The notes: a model not told the origin generated them from the sequence alone. A stretch of DNA of 64,000 nt from Saprospiraceae bacterium (GCA_013214355.1 JABSSL010000001.1:210404-274403), one strand, 5' to 3'. Shown: positions 46,082-55,133, counted from the stretch's first letter. Translations and numbers: made by a program.

Positions 46082-46089
46082 CAAAGGTA
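46082..46089 (-). promoter_or_regulatory. guaB -7 element
   Basis: TACCTTTG on the minus strand, exact consensus; the nearest TTTTG is 13 nt upstream rather than about 20. A start near 46076 leaves the ATG at 46063 as the only comfortable start codon. Confidence 0.5.
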
Positions 46090-46180
46090 TAACAAATGCT
46101 GACAAAAGAAAAAGGCTAACGCAAAAGTTTTTTGGATCATTTACTTGCTCTTTTTCCTGTCATTTTTGACCTTTATAGGC

Positions 46181-46633
46181 ATGAGATTAAGCGTACATAG
46201 TGACGAACATTTTATGCGACAGGCTTTGCGGGAGGCGGAGAAGTCCAGAGACCTTGGAGAGGTCCCTGTCGGTGCTGTCATTGTTTGTGATAACCAAATC
46301 ATCGCTCGTAGTCATAATCACACCGAACAGTTGCAAGATGTAACGGCCCATGCAGAGATCGTTGCATTAACTGCAGCAGCCAATTACCTAAATAGTAAAT
46401 ACCTAACGGGCTGTACCCTGTACGTTACCCTGGAACCTTGTGTCATGTGTGCCGGAGCATTGGCCTGGGCCCAGTTGGATCGACTCGTATACGGTGCAGA
46501 AGATCCGAAAAGAGGCTTCATGCGGTTTGGTAAAGCACTCTTGCACCCCAAAACCAAAGTAGAATATGGCATATTGGAGGCGGAGTCCAGACAGCTACTG
46601 CAGGACTTTTTCCGGGCAAAACGGCAAAGCTAG
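46181..46633 (+). CDS. tadA: tRNA-adenosine deaminase (CMP/dCMP deaminase fold)
   Basis: 150 aa from ATG 46181 (MRLSVHSDEHFMRQALREAEKS); the earlier TTG is rejected. Zinc-deaminase motifs: HAEIVAL with H57 and E59, and TLEPCVMCAGA with C87 and C90. The sequence GAEDPKRGFMRFGKALLHPKTKVEYGI follows the TadA pattern. It deaminates A34 to inosine in tRNA-Arg(ACG). A guanine-deaminase assignment is less likely. Divergent from guaB with 117 bp between. Confidence 0.92.
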   Translation: MRLSVHSDEHFMRQALREAEKSRDLGEVPVGAVIVCDNQIIARSHNHTEQLQDVTAHAEIVALTAAANYLNSKYLTGCTLYVTLEPCVMCAGALAWAQLDRLVYGAEDPKRGFMRFGKALLHPKTKVEYGILEAESRQLLQDFFRAKRQS

Positions 46634-46661
46634 TCTAAGACCACTCTGGCCTTAGACTAGC
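46629..46661 (+). terminator. Hairpin at the tadA stop codon
   Basis: Perfect 11-bp stem GCTAGTCTAAG/CTTAGACTAGC with an 11-nt loop that includes ACC...GGC; it starts within the last codons. Only CTTCTC follows. Confidence 0.7.
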
Positions 46662-46732
46662 CTTCTCATTGATAGCGAGCTCTTTTCTGTAAGTACCAGA
46701 ACACAATTATGTATAGGAAAAAGAGGAGTGAA

Positions 46733-46812
46733 TTTTTAGCAGAATCGAGGCGCGAAAACCGAGCCTAGCCTAAGCTAAGCGAGGCTTTGAGCAACGAAGA
46801 GTCTGCTAAAAA
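46733..46812. repeat. 80-bp imperfect palindrome with 11-bp perfect ends
   Basis: TTTTTAGCAGA (46733-46743) and TCTGCTAAAAA (46802-46812) are perfect complements. The inner halves pair partly (AAAACCGAGCCTAGCCTA against the complement of TAAGCTAAGCGAGGCTTT), so the whole segment can fold into one long hairpin. Higher GC than its flanks. It looks like a small dispersed palindromic or MITE-like element; it could also act as a terminator for the TonB receptor gene ending at 46858. Confidence 0.55.
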
Positions 46813-46857
46813 GTCGCCTTCATTAACTATAGATAATTTTGATTTGGTGTTAAATAA

Positions 46858-49554
46858 CTAGAAATCGAAATAAGTCTTCACAATCAACTGTCGACCAATC
46901 TTCGGCGCACCATAGATGGCTCGGTAGTCCTCCTTGAAGAGATTGGTAACCGTCATATTAATGCGAACGTTGTTTTCAAAAGTATACCCGAGTCCGGCAT
47001 CTACCAAAGTAAAGGCATCTACCGGGCCTGACCATAGTAGCCCATTGATACTTTCCCATGGGCTTTGGTAGCGCATCATCAAGAAAGCATTCCAGCCAAA
47101 TTCGGGAACCAGTTCTATCCCCATCTTGATTTTGGTTCGCGGCACATTCAGACTAAAATCTGTCGTTTCAGGATTTAATCCTCTACCAATTGGAACATCC
47201 TCAAAAAGCACTTTGCTGAGCCAGGTCAAATTTCCGAAAGCTGAGAGCTGAGAGCTGAGGTAATACTTCATTCCCAAATCCAAGCCAAAGTAATTGATCT
47301 CGCTGATGTTGTAGTAGGCTAAATCCACCGTAGGAAGATCCCCTGAAGTTGGTGTTTGGTCCGACCGGACAAAGCCGAGGTTATTGTACTCACCGGTAAA
47401 TTGATCCTCGGATAGTACCCTTGCCAAATTGGAATACAAGCTAGTAATGGAACTTGGCGTTTCGCCTAAGTTCGCCAGCGCTTCGCTATCTAACTGCTGC
47501 ATCAGGGAATTGGCAAGATCATCCGCAAGTTCTGGCTGCATCACAAATGGACTAGCCTGGATAGGTGAAGACAAGATATTCTGTCGCTTATTGAAGTACA
47601 AGTCTACCGTTAAAGCCAACCGATTCTTGATCAGACCTTGATACCCCAATTCATACATGTCGGAGGTAGACAATTCTAGAGAAGTTCGAGTCAAGGGAGC
47701 CTGAGAAAGTACCCCAGCAGAAAAACCATCGATCTGTCCTTCCATCTGCTCTAGGTATTGCATCAAGTCATCAGATATCAACTGTTGGTCCGCCAGTTGC
47801 CTAGTCAGATAACGATATACGCTTTGCAAGCCGACTCCAATGCCGTCATAGTTCCCTATTCCTGGTATCAGACTGGTCGTTTGCGAATTATCAAAGCTAA
47901 TGGCTTCCGCACCTCCTAGCAGATGGTATTGAAAGTTTCCTGCATCGGCTAGTGGAAGATCTGCATATAGATTGATCGCCGTAGGCGCGCCCACAGCATG
48001 ATTGAAAGTCAGTCGTGCGGTGTGAAGTGGAGAGGGCTTGTAGACTAGGCCTAGACGAGGTGAGGTGGACGACTTGCCTAATGCAGTGAAGTGATCAAAT
48101 CGAGCTGCCCCCACAAAATCCACATCGGAACTAATCATCATCTTCGCTTGTCCATAGACGCCAATGATGCCATAATTATCTTGGTCTTCCCAACGTCCAT
48201 GTACTGTCCCCTTTGTGTCAATGGTATTTAAACGGTAGTCCGCTCCAAAAACATAATTAATCTTGCTTTCTCCAAAATCAAAGTTGTACTGAAGTTGCCC
48301 CTCTACCTGATGAGACTCTGTAATAGCTGTTAAACCGGAAGCATAGAGAAAGGTTTTACCATCTGTCCCACCCTGGTAAGACCAGAAGGCTTGACCAAAC
48401 CAGCCCCCAGATTGAACACGTGCTTGCGCAAAGGGCCTAGGAGCTGCGGTATAGCCCTCTCCCTGAGCAGTCCGAAAAAGGCCTTTCCCGACTGACCAGC
48501 CCGCAGTGGTAGTAATCACCGTTTCATCATCTGGGCGGTAGGCAATCGTTCCTGTAATACCCATCGACTCCACCTGATAATCTGGAACATTGCTAGAGAC
48601 CACTCGGTCCGTGAGGCTAGATACAATCCGCGGTTGAAAGCGCTGTAGGTGAGAGGCTTCCTGGGGATCAGTGGGATCAATTTCCCAATCCTCAGCCTTC
48701 CTGTAATAGCCGGTGAACTTATAGCCGAGTTTGCCACCTAGTAGCACCCCAGCATGCCGCAAGGAAGTTGAGTATAGATTTCGCGTGCCCATTCCCAGGC
48801 TCATGGTGGTTCCCTGCTTATCGAATGGGCTTTTTGATATAAAATGTACAATCCCCGCTTCCACGCCCGGACCGTAGAGAGCCGATCCAGGCCCTTTGAC
48901 AATTTCTATTCTTTCCAGATCGATTGGATCAATGGGTTGCTGGCCATAGGAAAGGGTCCCCAATCCTGGCAAGATAAGATTACGGTAATCCGACATCACG
49001 AAGGTTTCCGTTTGGAAAACAGCAGAACGGCCTCGTAAGGTAATATGACCCGAATTTACCCCCGTTTGGGTAACATCCAAGCCCACCTTATTGCGAAGCG
49101 ATAGGAAAGGGTTACTCACAGCGTCTGACAGCAATTCAGGTTGCTCGATAAGATCCACAGCAGAAGGTGCCTCCTGCATCTTTTCACGTTTCCGGGAAAC
49201 GGTCACTACCACTTCTTGTCCGATCGAGATACCCGGTACTATTGACACTAAGAGATTATCAGTTAATCTATCAATGGTTATTTCCCTTAATTCGTACCCA
49301 ACGTAGGTAACGATAAGTTTTACCGGTAAAGGTAATTCTACCGGTATGCTAAAGGAACCATCCGCTTCGGAAAAGGTCCCTTTACTTTGTCCTTTTATTT
49401 CTACGCTAGCTCCTTCGACTGGAATATCCTGACTTGGATCCATGACTACACCTTCCAATATCTGTTGTGCTATCCCGGGGCTAGACGCCATGACTATGAA
49501 GAACCAGACAACAAGAAGTCGGTTCAGTTTCAAAAAATGTGTGTTAACTTCCAT
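46858..49554 (-). CDS. TonB-dependent outer-membrane receptor
   Basis: 898 aa. Signal peptide (about 1-30, ending SSPGIAQQ); CarboxypepD_reg-like domain (about 31-115, LEGVVMDPSQDIPVEGASVEIKG split as LEGVVMDPSQDIP and VEGASVEIKG); TonB-box region EVVVTVSRKR; plug domain (about 130-240, ending RIEIVKGPGSALYGPGVEAG); then a 22-strand barrel ending in ...KIGRQLIVKTYFDF, with the expected terminal Phe. It imports a large or scarce ligand using TonB energy. No SusD partner is adjacent, so a siderophore, vitamin or peptide is as likely as a glycan. Single-gene unit; the leader region (49555-49820) contains a strong hairpin. Confidence 0.94.
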   Translation of the reverse strand: MEVNTHFLKLNRLLVVWFFIVMASSPGIAQQILEGVVMDPSQDIPVEGASVEIKGQSKGTFSEADGSFSIPVELPLPVKLIVTYVGYELREITIDRLTDNLLVSIVPGISIGQEVVVTVSRKREKMQEAPSAVDLIEQPELLSDAVSNPFLSLRNKVGLDVTQTGVNSGHITLRGRSAVFQTETFVMSDYRNLILPGLGTLSYGQQPIDPIDLERIEIVKGPGSALYGPGVEAGIVHFISKSPFDKQGTTMSLGMGTRNLYSTSLRHAGVLLGGKLGYKFTGYYRKAEDWEIDPTDPQEASHLQRFQPRIVSSLTDRVVSSNVPDYQVESMGITGTIAYRPDDETVITTTAGWSVGKGLFRTAQGEGYTAAPRPFAQARVQSGGWFGQAFWSYQGGTDGKTFLYASGLTAITESHQVEGQLQYNFDFGESKINYVFGADYRLNTIDTKGTVHGRWEDQDNYGIIGVYGQAKMMISSDVDFVGAARFDHFTALGKSSTSPRLGLVYKPSPLHTARLTFNHAVGAPTAINLYADLPLADAGNFQYHLLGGAEAISFDNSQTTSLIPGIGNYDGIGVGLQSVYRYLTRQLADQQLISDDLMQYLEQMEGQIDGFSAGVLSQAPLTRTSLELSTSDMYELGYQGLIKNRLALTVDLYFNKRQNILSSPIQASPFVMQPELADDLANSLMQQLDSEALANLGETPSSITSLYSNLARVLSEDQFTGEYNNLGFVRSDQTPTSGDLPTVDLAYYNISEINYFGLDLGMKYYLSSQLSAFGNLTWLSKVLFEDVPIGRGLNPETTDFSLNVPRTKIKMGIELVPEFGWNAFLMMRYQSPWESINGLLWSGPVDAFTLVDAGLGYTFENNVRINMTVTNLFKEDYRAIYGAPKIGRQLIVKTYFDF

Positions 49555-49672
49555 TTTTAAGGGAGTTACGGAGGGTGTACAGGGATTACTCTGATGCTAC
49601 TAGTAGGCAGGCCTTTAGAACTTAACAGGGTGTCAATTCATTTCGCTTTCCCTTCATTTGTTTTCCCATAAG

Positions 49673-49711
49673 GGATCTCCACCAAGTGACTGGCAGCTTT
49701 GGTGGAGATCC
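49673..49711. other. Strong 13-bp hairpin upstream of the TonB receptor gene
   Basis: GGATCTCCACCAA/TTGGTGGAGATCC, 13 perfect pairs, 13-nt loop. It is about 110 nt after the stop of the gene ending at 49821 and about 120 nt before the receptor ATG. No U-tract. Could be a terminator of the upstream gene or a leader attenuator; a second stem TTGGATC/GATCCAA lies at 49752-49772. Confidence 0.5.
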
Positions 49712-49809
49712 AGCTACACCTCCTGTTTATGGAATCAAGTGCATTGTTGCATTGGATCTAGAGATGATCCAAGTGTTGAGTTGAAATCGGTAGCACTGAT
49801 CTGAAACTC

Positions 49810-49832
49810 CAGGTAAATTCCTATTTTACCTG
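49810..49832 (-). terminator. Hairpin overlapping the stop codon of the 369-aa exported protein gene
   Basis: CAGGTAAA/TTTACCTG, 8 bp, 7-nt loop that contains the stop codon. No U-tract. Confidence 0.4.
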
Positions 49833-50930
49833 TTCAGAGATTAGTGCTTTCAATTCATTAAAGAACTGAATCAATTCTACATTACTAAAGTGAACTCTAG
49901 AGTTGAAGATGTAGCTATTATTGTAAGCGTCTTCTATAAGCAGTCGGTTTTCGTCCATGTATTTAGTGAAGGACAGGTTGATGAACTCATACCAAGGGAA
50001 GAACTTGTAATGGTCGTAAGCATCATAGACTGTCTTTTTATTCTTTTTCCGCTTGTTATTCTTGGTCGGCTTTAGTGGTTTGGCCTTTAGGTTTAAGCCT
50101 ACCCCCTTCTTGGTCAGAATAATATCATCTAAAAATGAAATGGGATGATCGTCAAAGTCGGTGATATTGTATTTAGTAACCAATCCTCGCACATGGTTTT
50201 GATTCTGCAATGCCAACGGATCATCTTCTTTGCAATCTTCCAAGCATACGAATGCATCTCCATCACTTTGGGAGTAATAGCGTTCATTGTATTTGCGACA
50301 CAAAGCAGGAATCTTTTCATCTACATCGTTTAAGCTAAGTAGGCCTCCTTTGAGGATGACGTGCTTTACGTCACAGTGTCCCACATTCACTAGTACCCGA
50401 TTTGCGTTAGCTGCCAGATTTGCGCAATTATCAGTAGCTACGAAAAAGACATCTAGTCCACGAAACAAGAACAGCTGTTGAGAATAGCCATCTCCCACTA
50501 AAAATCCTCTAAGATCCAGGATAAAGCTGTTTGGCTCGTTATAATTTGACAAAGTCAACTTGGGCATTTCCAACTCAATACTTGGTCGATGGTCATCCAC
50601 CACTGTATTACTAACGTCCGCCGTTGGCTCAGCCTTCTGAAAGAAATTAGAGAGATCAATAATCACAGGCGTGTTGCCAGCGCCGGGAAGAACCCGTACG
50701 TCATTACTCCCCGTCTGTTCTAGATAACGGGAAGGATTTACCTGTAGAAATTGAGTCGTTTTGCCGTAAGCTCCCGTAGCGCTAATCTTAATACCATCTC
50801 CATTCCAAGAAATAACGAGAGGCAGCTCTTTCAGATTGGGGTTTAGATATCCAATCTGTCCTTGCAAAGGCACAGACAAACCAAGGCAAACCATAATCAA
50901 GCTTAGTAAGATTGTGTTTGTTTTTGACAT
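49821..50930 (-). CDS. Exported protein of unknown function
   Basis: 369 aa from ATG 50930 (MSKTNTILLSLIMVCLGLSVPLQG, signal peptide); an ATG at 50942 adds only four residues. The N-terminal two-thirds are beta-rich with a central Cys-containing part (DNCANLAANANRVLVNVGHCD; ALCRKYNERYY; FVCLEDCKEDD; four or more Cys, possible disulfides). A lysine/asparagine-rich linker (about 285-305, KPTKNNKRKKNKK) precedes a C-terminal domain (YKFFPWYEFINLSFTKYMDENRLLIEDA) that resembles bacterial PH-like domains; this is only a guess. No family recognised. Downstream is a hairpin, then the TonB receptor gene. Confidence 0.75.
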   Translation of the reverse strand: MSKTNTILLSLIMVCLGLSVPLQGQIGYLNPNLKELPLVISWNGDGIKISATGAYGKTTQFLQVNPSRYLEQTGSNDVRVLPGAGNTPVIIDLSNFFQKAEPTADVSNTVVDDHRPSIELEMPKLTLSNYNEPNSFILDLRGFLVGDGYSQQLFLFRGLDVFFVATDNCANLAANANRVLVNVGHCDVKHVILKGGLLSLNDVDEKIPALCRKYNERYYSQSDGDAFVCLEDCKEDDPLALQNQNHVRGLVTKYNITDFDDHPISFLDDIILTKKGVGLNLKAKPLKPTKNNKRKKNKKTVYDAYDHYKFFPWYEFINLSFTKYMDENRLLIEDAYNNSYIFNSRVHFSNVELIQFFNELKALISEQVK

Positions 50931-51761
50931 TGTAAACAACATTTAGTGTAGTTAATTAAAGATCATTGTTTCTTGCATTTAGCATGTAGTGATCTTTGCC
51001 ACTGGCATAAACCTCTCATAGGTCCACTCCGTCACAGAGCAGATCTAAACATATTGCCATTTTTAAGTGCTTGGGTGTTGAGAAATGAAGTATAGAAAGT
51101 AGTATTGAAAGGCTCTGTATGAGCTTTTCAAGATGGTGTAGGTATTATAGTCTTGTAAAACAGACCGTTTAGGTTCCAAACTTCACTTAACAACATCTTC
51201 CCTTTGGGTCATGTTTTTGGTATAGAACGTATAGTAGTTGTGCTAAACCCTCATAGCGAATGGCCATTCGCTCCAAGGCAAATAAGTATAAGTAGATAGA
51301 ATATTAATACTGCAATTGGCTCCAATAGTACCGCATGGAACAACTGCTCGTCTTTAGTTATGGTTTTTCTAAAAGGCTTGTGATATTTTACTATGGTAAG
51401 TTGAGATAGAACTTCAGAATTGGAGTCTAAAACTCGTCTTTAGCAAAGGGGGGAGCATATCTTTAGATTGGACAAATGAACGCTTTATGTGATTTCTCTA
51501 ACTGCTGTTACGAGGCTCTCCCTAGAATGTTTCCCATTTTTCGATGAAATATTAATTAAATTTTAAACACTGTTTTTCAAGCTTTTTTCTTCTTCTATCA
51601 AAGAAAAATAGTATAGACGAACGCAAGCTTTTTACCCCTCCACATATTTAAAGAAGCTGTTAAATGGAGGCAATTCTTGTTAAATTGTCTTAATCACTTG
51701 TGTTCGAATAAACTATGTCCTTATTTTTCAGTCTAAGATTTACACTTAACAATCTACAAAT
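50931..51761. other. Long non-coding gap with palindromes and a promoter
   Basis: About 820 bp without any credible frame, the largest gap in the window. It holds AAAGATCA/TGATCTTT (50958-50965/50990-50997) near the start of the exported-protein gene, the perfect 18-bp palindrome AGCGAATGGCCATTCGCT (51255-51272) in the middle, and the lipoprotein-gene promoter at 51698-51729. A structured RNA cannot be excluded, but I see no known family. Confidence 0.5.
51698..51729 (+). promoter_or_regulatory. Promoter of the 181-aa lipoprotein gene
   Basis: TTG (51698-51700), 21 nt, TATTTTTC (51722-51729), one mismatch from the -7 consensus; predicted leader about 27 nt. Confidence 0.55.
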
Positions 51762-52307
51762 ATGAAAAACGCAAAATTATTATGCTTACTAGCACTAGGC
51801 ATGAGCTTCCTCACTGCCTGTGGCCCGACTTTAACTCCCTTCACGCAAAGATTACAAGATCAGTATGACTGGACGGATAGCGAACTGAAACGCATTCAGT
51901 TTTATGTCTCGCGTGACATTGTTCTACGCCGGGAAGCTACCGGCGGACGTTCCGAAATTATTGGTGGAGAGATAAAGGTGGTCGATGGTCGCAATGTGGA
52001 TCAAGTGATCATTCGCAAAGGGACACCAGGTGTATTACTATTCCAACCTAAGGACAATCGCTTTGCAGTTGGTTTTGAAGCCAGTAGTGATAGTAAATAT
52101 CTAATCTTTGGTCCTAGCCCAAGAGCGGGAGAACGCTACGTTCTCTTGGCTTCACAATGGCAACGTCGAGGTGGAACCGTAACCTATGACGGACGTAAGT
52201 ACCGCGTGGATTCCGAGAATGCTTATGCTGCCCTGATGGTGGACTTGAAGAAAATTCGCAAGGTGGATGTAAAGAATCGCCGAGCTACCGGCAGGCGGGT
52301 TAATTAG
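51762..52307 (+). CDS. Small lipoprotein of unknown function
   Basis: 181 aa. Lipobox FLTAC with Cys at about residue 20 (MSFLTACGPTLTPFTQRL). The mature part is short, beta-rich and Arg/Gly-rich: an opening WTDSELKRIQFYVSRDIVLRRE, a middle strand series (GEIKVVDGRNVDQVIIRKGTPGV) and a basic C-terminus (KNRRATGRRVN). I believe similar short lipoproteins occur in other Bacteroidota; function unknown. It ends at a strong convergent hairpin. Confidence 0.82.
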   Translation: MKNAKLLCLLALGMSFLTACGPTLTPFTQRLQDQYDWTDSELKRIQFYVSRDIVLRREATGGRSEIIGGEIKVVDGRNVDQVIIRKGTPGVLLFQPKDNRFAVGFEASSDSKYLIFGPSPRAGERYVLLASQWQRRGGTVTYDGRKYRVDSENAYAALMVDLKKIRKVDVKNRRATGRRVN

Positions 52308-52320
52308 TATTTAGTATCGG

Positions 52321-52361
52321 TAAGATGCTATTGGCTTCCTCAGCGAGGTAATAGCATCTTA
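52321..52361. terminator. Bidirectional terminator between lipoprotein and pcm genes
   Basis: TAAGATGCTATT/AATAGCATCTTA, 12 perfect pairs, 17-nt loop, 14 nt after the plus-strand stop codon; TTT follows. Confidence 0.8.
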
Positions 52362-52376
52362 TTTCCGCTCTCCCTA

Positions 52377-53018
52377 CTACTGGAGCCCCTTGAGGAAGGG
52401 TACAAATCTAAAAGTCCCTTTTTTCAGCTGTTCGAACGTTTCCTCCCCGGTGCGCGTTACTACCAGCATTTCTTGTACTTTCTTGCCTACTGGAATAACC
52501 ATCTTACCTCCTATCTTCAATTGTAGACTTAGTTTTTCGGGGACTTCCACCGCTCCGGCAGTAACGATTATCTTATCAAAGGGAGCGAATTCGGGCAAGC
52601 CCTTGAAACCATCTCGATGGAAACACCTAATATTCCCCAATTTCAGTTTTTGGAGGAGCTGCTGGGCCTTAAGGTGTAAAGGTCTGTGTCGCTCCAAGGT
52701 ATATACCCTTGCACCCAGCATACCTAGCAGGGCAGCTTGGTAGCCAGAACCGGTACCTACCTCCAAGATCTTTTCCCGAGGCTTCGGTTCCAACAAACTC
52801 GTTTGAATGGCGACAGTCAGAGGTTGAGAGATGGTCTGCTCATTGCCAATTGGAAAGGCCTTATCCTGATAGGCTAATTCTTCAAAGGCTTTATCCATAA
52901 AGAAATGCCGGGGCAATTGCAGCATGGCCTCCAAAACGGCTTCCTCACAAAGCCCCTTTTCCCTAATACTTTCAATTAGTTTCCGTCGTAGTCCTTTATG
53001 TCGGTAGGTATCCTTCAC
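52377..53018 (-). CDS. pcm: Protein-L-isoaspartate O-methyltransferase
   Basis: 213 aa, start codon GTG at 53018 (the only sensible start for the conserved N-terminus). Family features: R..LI..IREKGL......AM...PRHFF, the TISQP substrate loop, SAM motif I ILEVGTGSGYQAALL, and FDKIIVTAGAVEVPEKL. It methylates isoaspartyl residues in damaged proteins, starting their repair. It lies 42 bp downstream of a sensor-kinase gene on the same strand and may share its transcript. Confidence 0.95.
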   Translation of the reverse strand: MKDTYRHKGLRRKLIESIREKGLCEEAVLEAMLQLPRHFFMDKAFEELAYQDKAFPIGNEQTISQPLTVAIQTSLLEPKPREKILEVGTGSGYQAALLGMLGARVYTLERHRPLHLKAQQLLQKLKLGNIRCFHRDGFKGLPEFAPFDKIIVTAGAVEVPEKLSLQLKIGGKMVIPVGKKVQEMLVVTRTGEETFEQLKKGTFRFVPFLKGLQ

Positions 53019-53060
53019 GTTCCTGTCATTGATCCGCCTAAAAGTACGGATTTACCCTTG

Positions 53061-55133
53061 CTAATTCACCTTTGCTTCCACCTCTTTTGGTAGGGTAAAG
53101 AAGAAGCTTGCTCCTTGCCCCAATTGAGACTCTACCCAAATCCGCCCTCCATGCTGCTCCACAATTTTCTTGCATATGGCCAGACCAATCCCGGTACCTT
53201 CATATTCTTTCTTGGTGTGCAAGCGTTTAAAGACCATAAAGACCTTTTCAAAATATTGAGGATCGATACCGATCCCCTGATCTTTCACCTCAAATTGATA
53301 TTCCTCTTCCTTTTCTTCACATTTGATGTGCACTTGGGGAGACTCTCCAGGCTGGTGAAATTTCAAGGCATTGGTAAAGAGGTTCTCTAGCAACTGATTC
53401 AATTTAATCGCATCTCCTTGAATAAAATCAGGAGGAGCCTTTACTACTACTGCTGCTCCCACTTGTGCAATAAGCGGTTTGTTCCGTTCTACTACACGCT
53501 CTAGAAGGTCTTGCACCGCTATCTCTCCAACATTTAGTTTTTCCCGCTGGACCAGCGAGTAATTGAGCAAATCATCAATCAAGGAAGACATTTCTTTGGT
53601 CCCCGAGATAATGAAGTTTAGGTAATCTTTTTCTTCGCTCGTGATTTTATGCTGCAAGCGCCGAGCCAGTAACTGGCTGAAGCTAACTACATTCCGTAAA
53701 GGTGTCTTCAAGTCATGCGAAGCGATGTAGGCAAAATTTTCCAGTTGAAGATTGTAGGCAATGTACTTTTCAAGTACAGCATTCTTATTTTGTATAATCC
53801 GGTTGACTTGGTTGCGCTTGAGTAGGTTGGAAGAAATGACGGCTAAGAGGATGATCGTCATCACTATTAAACCGATTAACAATTGAATGCTATTGCGTTG
53901 CGCTTTCTGCTTCGCCTCCAAATTCTCTACCCTGTCTTTAAAAAGTTGATTTTGATATTGGGCTTTAACCTCTTTAGTAATTGCCTTCTCATCCTCTCGA
54001 AAAATACTGTCATTAAGTGCATGATGGTGGAGCAACTGCGAAAAGGCTCTGGAATAGTCTTGCTTTAAGGCCAAGGCCTGGGCGAGATTGAAGGAAGCGG
54101 ATCGTTCATGTCTTAGATTGAAAATGGAACGTGAGACCATCAGTGCACTGTCCGCAAGCGCCACCGCCTGGTCAATATCACCCTGTAGCCGAGCCACTTC
54201 GGATAGCTTATTTAAGCCATCAGCTACTAAGATGGGGAATTCTCTTTCGATGGCAATGTCAACTGACTTCTGCCCCAAAATTGCTGCTTTGGGATAGTCT
54301 TGCTGAGCCATCTTCATTTCCATAAAATGGAGATAGGTGTGAATGCTAGACTGATAATCCCCAATTTCCACTTGTAGCTCCAAAGCTTCATTGTAATACT
54401 GCTCAGCCAACTGATACTTCTTCATCGCAGCCGCTGAGTGAGCTAGATCATCCAGGTACTGTGCCGGGATGAATTTAATATGGTGCTGCCGAGCCAGTTC
54501 TATGGCTTGAGTTTGAAAATCAAAAGAACGATCAAATTCTCCCAACTGGAAGTAGCTCTCGCCCAAATTTGCTAAAATCAAACACCTTAGACCGGTCTTC
54601 GTCTCATCCGCAACCTGCTCATCAAACACTTTTAATGCTCGTTGTAAATACTGGGCGCCATTATTGTAGCTTCCATGGGTGTTAGCCACTAAGCCGAGGT
54701 TATTCAAGCTTGCCGCATGCGTGTAATGATCGTCGATCGCCTGCGCAGCAAACATGGCCTTCTTATAATAGTTGTTAGTGGTATCCGGAGGAGATCCAAT
54801 CTTGTAATGCCCATTTCCCAGGTTCTTTAAAGCAACCGCCAAGCCTCTTTTATAGTCTGCTGCTACTGCTGCGGCCCGGGCTTGCTCAGCAAACTCGATC
54901 ATCTTTTTGACCGAAACTCTTCGATAAGCATAACTAATTTCATTTAACAGATCCACCTCCTGTTGGGGATCCGTGGTCTCATTTAGGACGAGGCGCAAGC
55001 CATCTATAGTCTCCTGATAAGTTTGAGCTAAAAGAGGTACAGTGGAGAGTGGCAAAATTCCTACAATTAGCAAAACAATTACACTAGAACGACAACTGAT
55101 AGCCTGCCTTAAGGTGAGCCTTATAAGCATCAT
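53061..55133 (-). CDS. TPR-containing sensor histidine kinase
   Basis: 690 aa from ATG 55133 (ATGATG); an upstream TTG at 55151 is less likely. Signal peptide (about 1-35), tetratricopeptide repeats (about 45-365, e.g. AASLNNLGLVANTHGSYNNGAQYLQ), a coiled coil, one membrane helix (LLIGLIVMTIILLAVISSNL), then HisKA with H473 (ASHDLKTPLRNVVSFSQLL) and HATPase with DQGIGIDPQYFEKVFMVFKRLH and GTGIGLAICKKI. The catalytic half closely resembles the PAS kinase at 33075-34208. No response regulator is next to it; pcm follows. Confidence 0.93.
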   Translation of the reverse strand: MMLIRLTLRQAISCRSSVIVLLIVGILPLSTVPLLAQTYQETIDGLRLVLNETTDPQQEVDLLNEISYAYRRVSVKKMIEFAEQARAAAVAADYKRGLAVALKNLGNGHYKIGSPPDTTNNYYKKAMFAAQAIDDHYTHAASLNNLGLVANTHGSYNNGAQYLQRALKVFDEQVADETKTGLRCLILANLGESYFQLGEFDRSFDFQTQAIELARQHHIKFIPAQYLDDLAHSAAAMKKYQLAEQYYNEALELQVEIGDYQSSIHTYLHFMEMKMAQQDYPKAAILGQKSVDIAIEREFPILVADGLNKLSEVARLQGDIDQAVALADSALMVSRSIFNLRHERSASFNLAQALALKQDYSRAFSQLLHHHALNDSIFREDEKAITKEVKAQYQNQLFKDRVENLEAKQKAQRNSIQLLIGLIVMTIILLAVISSNLLKRNQVNRIIQNKNAVLEKYIAYNLQLENFAYIASHDLKTPLRNVVSFSQLLARRLQHKITSEEKDYLNFIISGTKEMSSLIDDLLNYSLVQREKLNVGEIAVQDLLERVVERNKPLIAQVGAAVVVKAPPDFIQGDAIKLNQLLENLFTNALKFHQPGESPQVHIKCEEKEEEYQFEVKDQGIGIDPQYFEKVFMVFKRLHTKKEYEGTGIGLAICKKIVEQHGGRIWVESQLGQGASFFFTLPKEVEAKVN

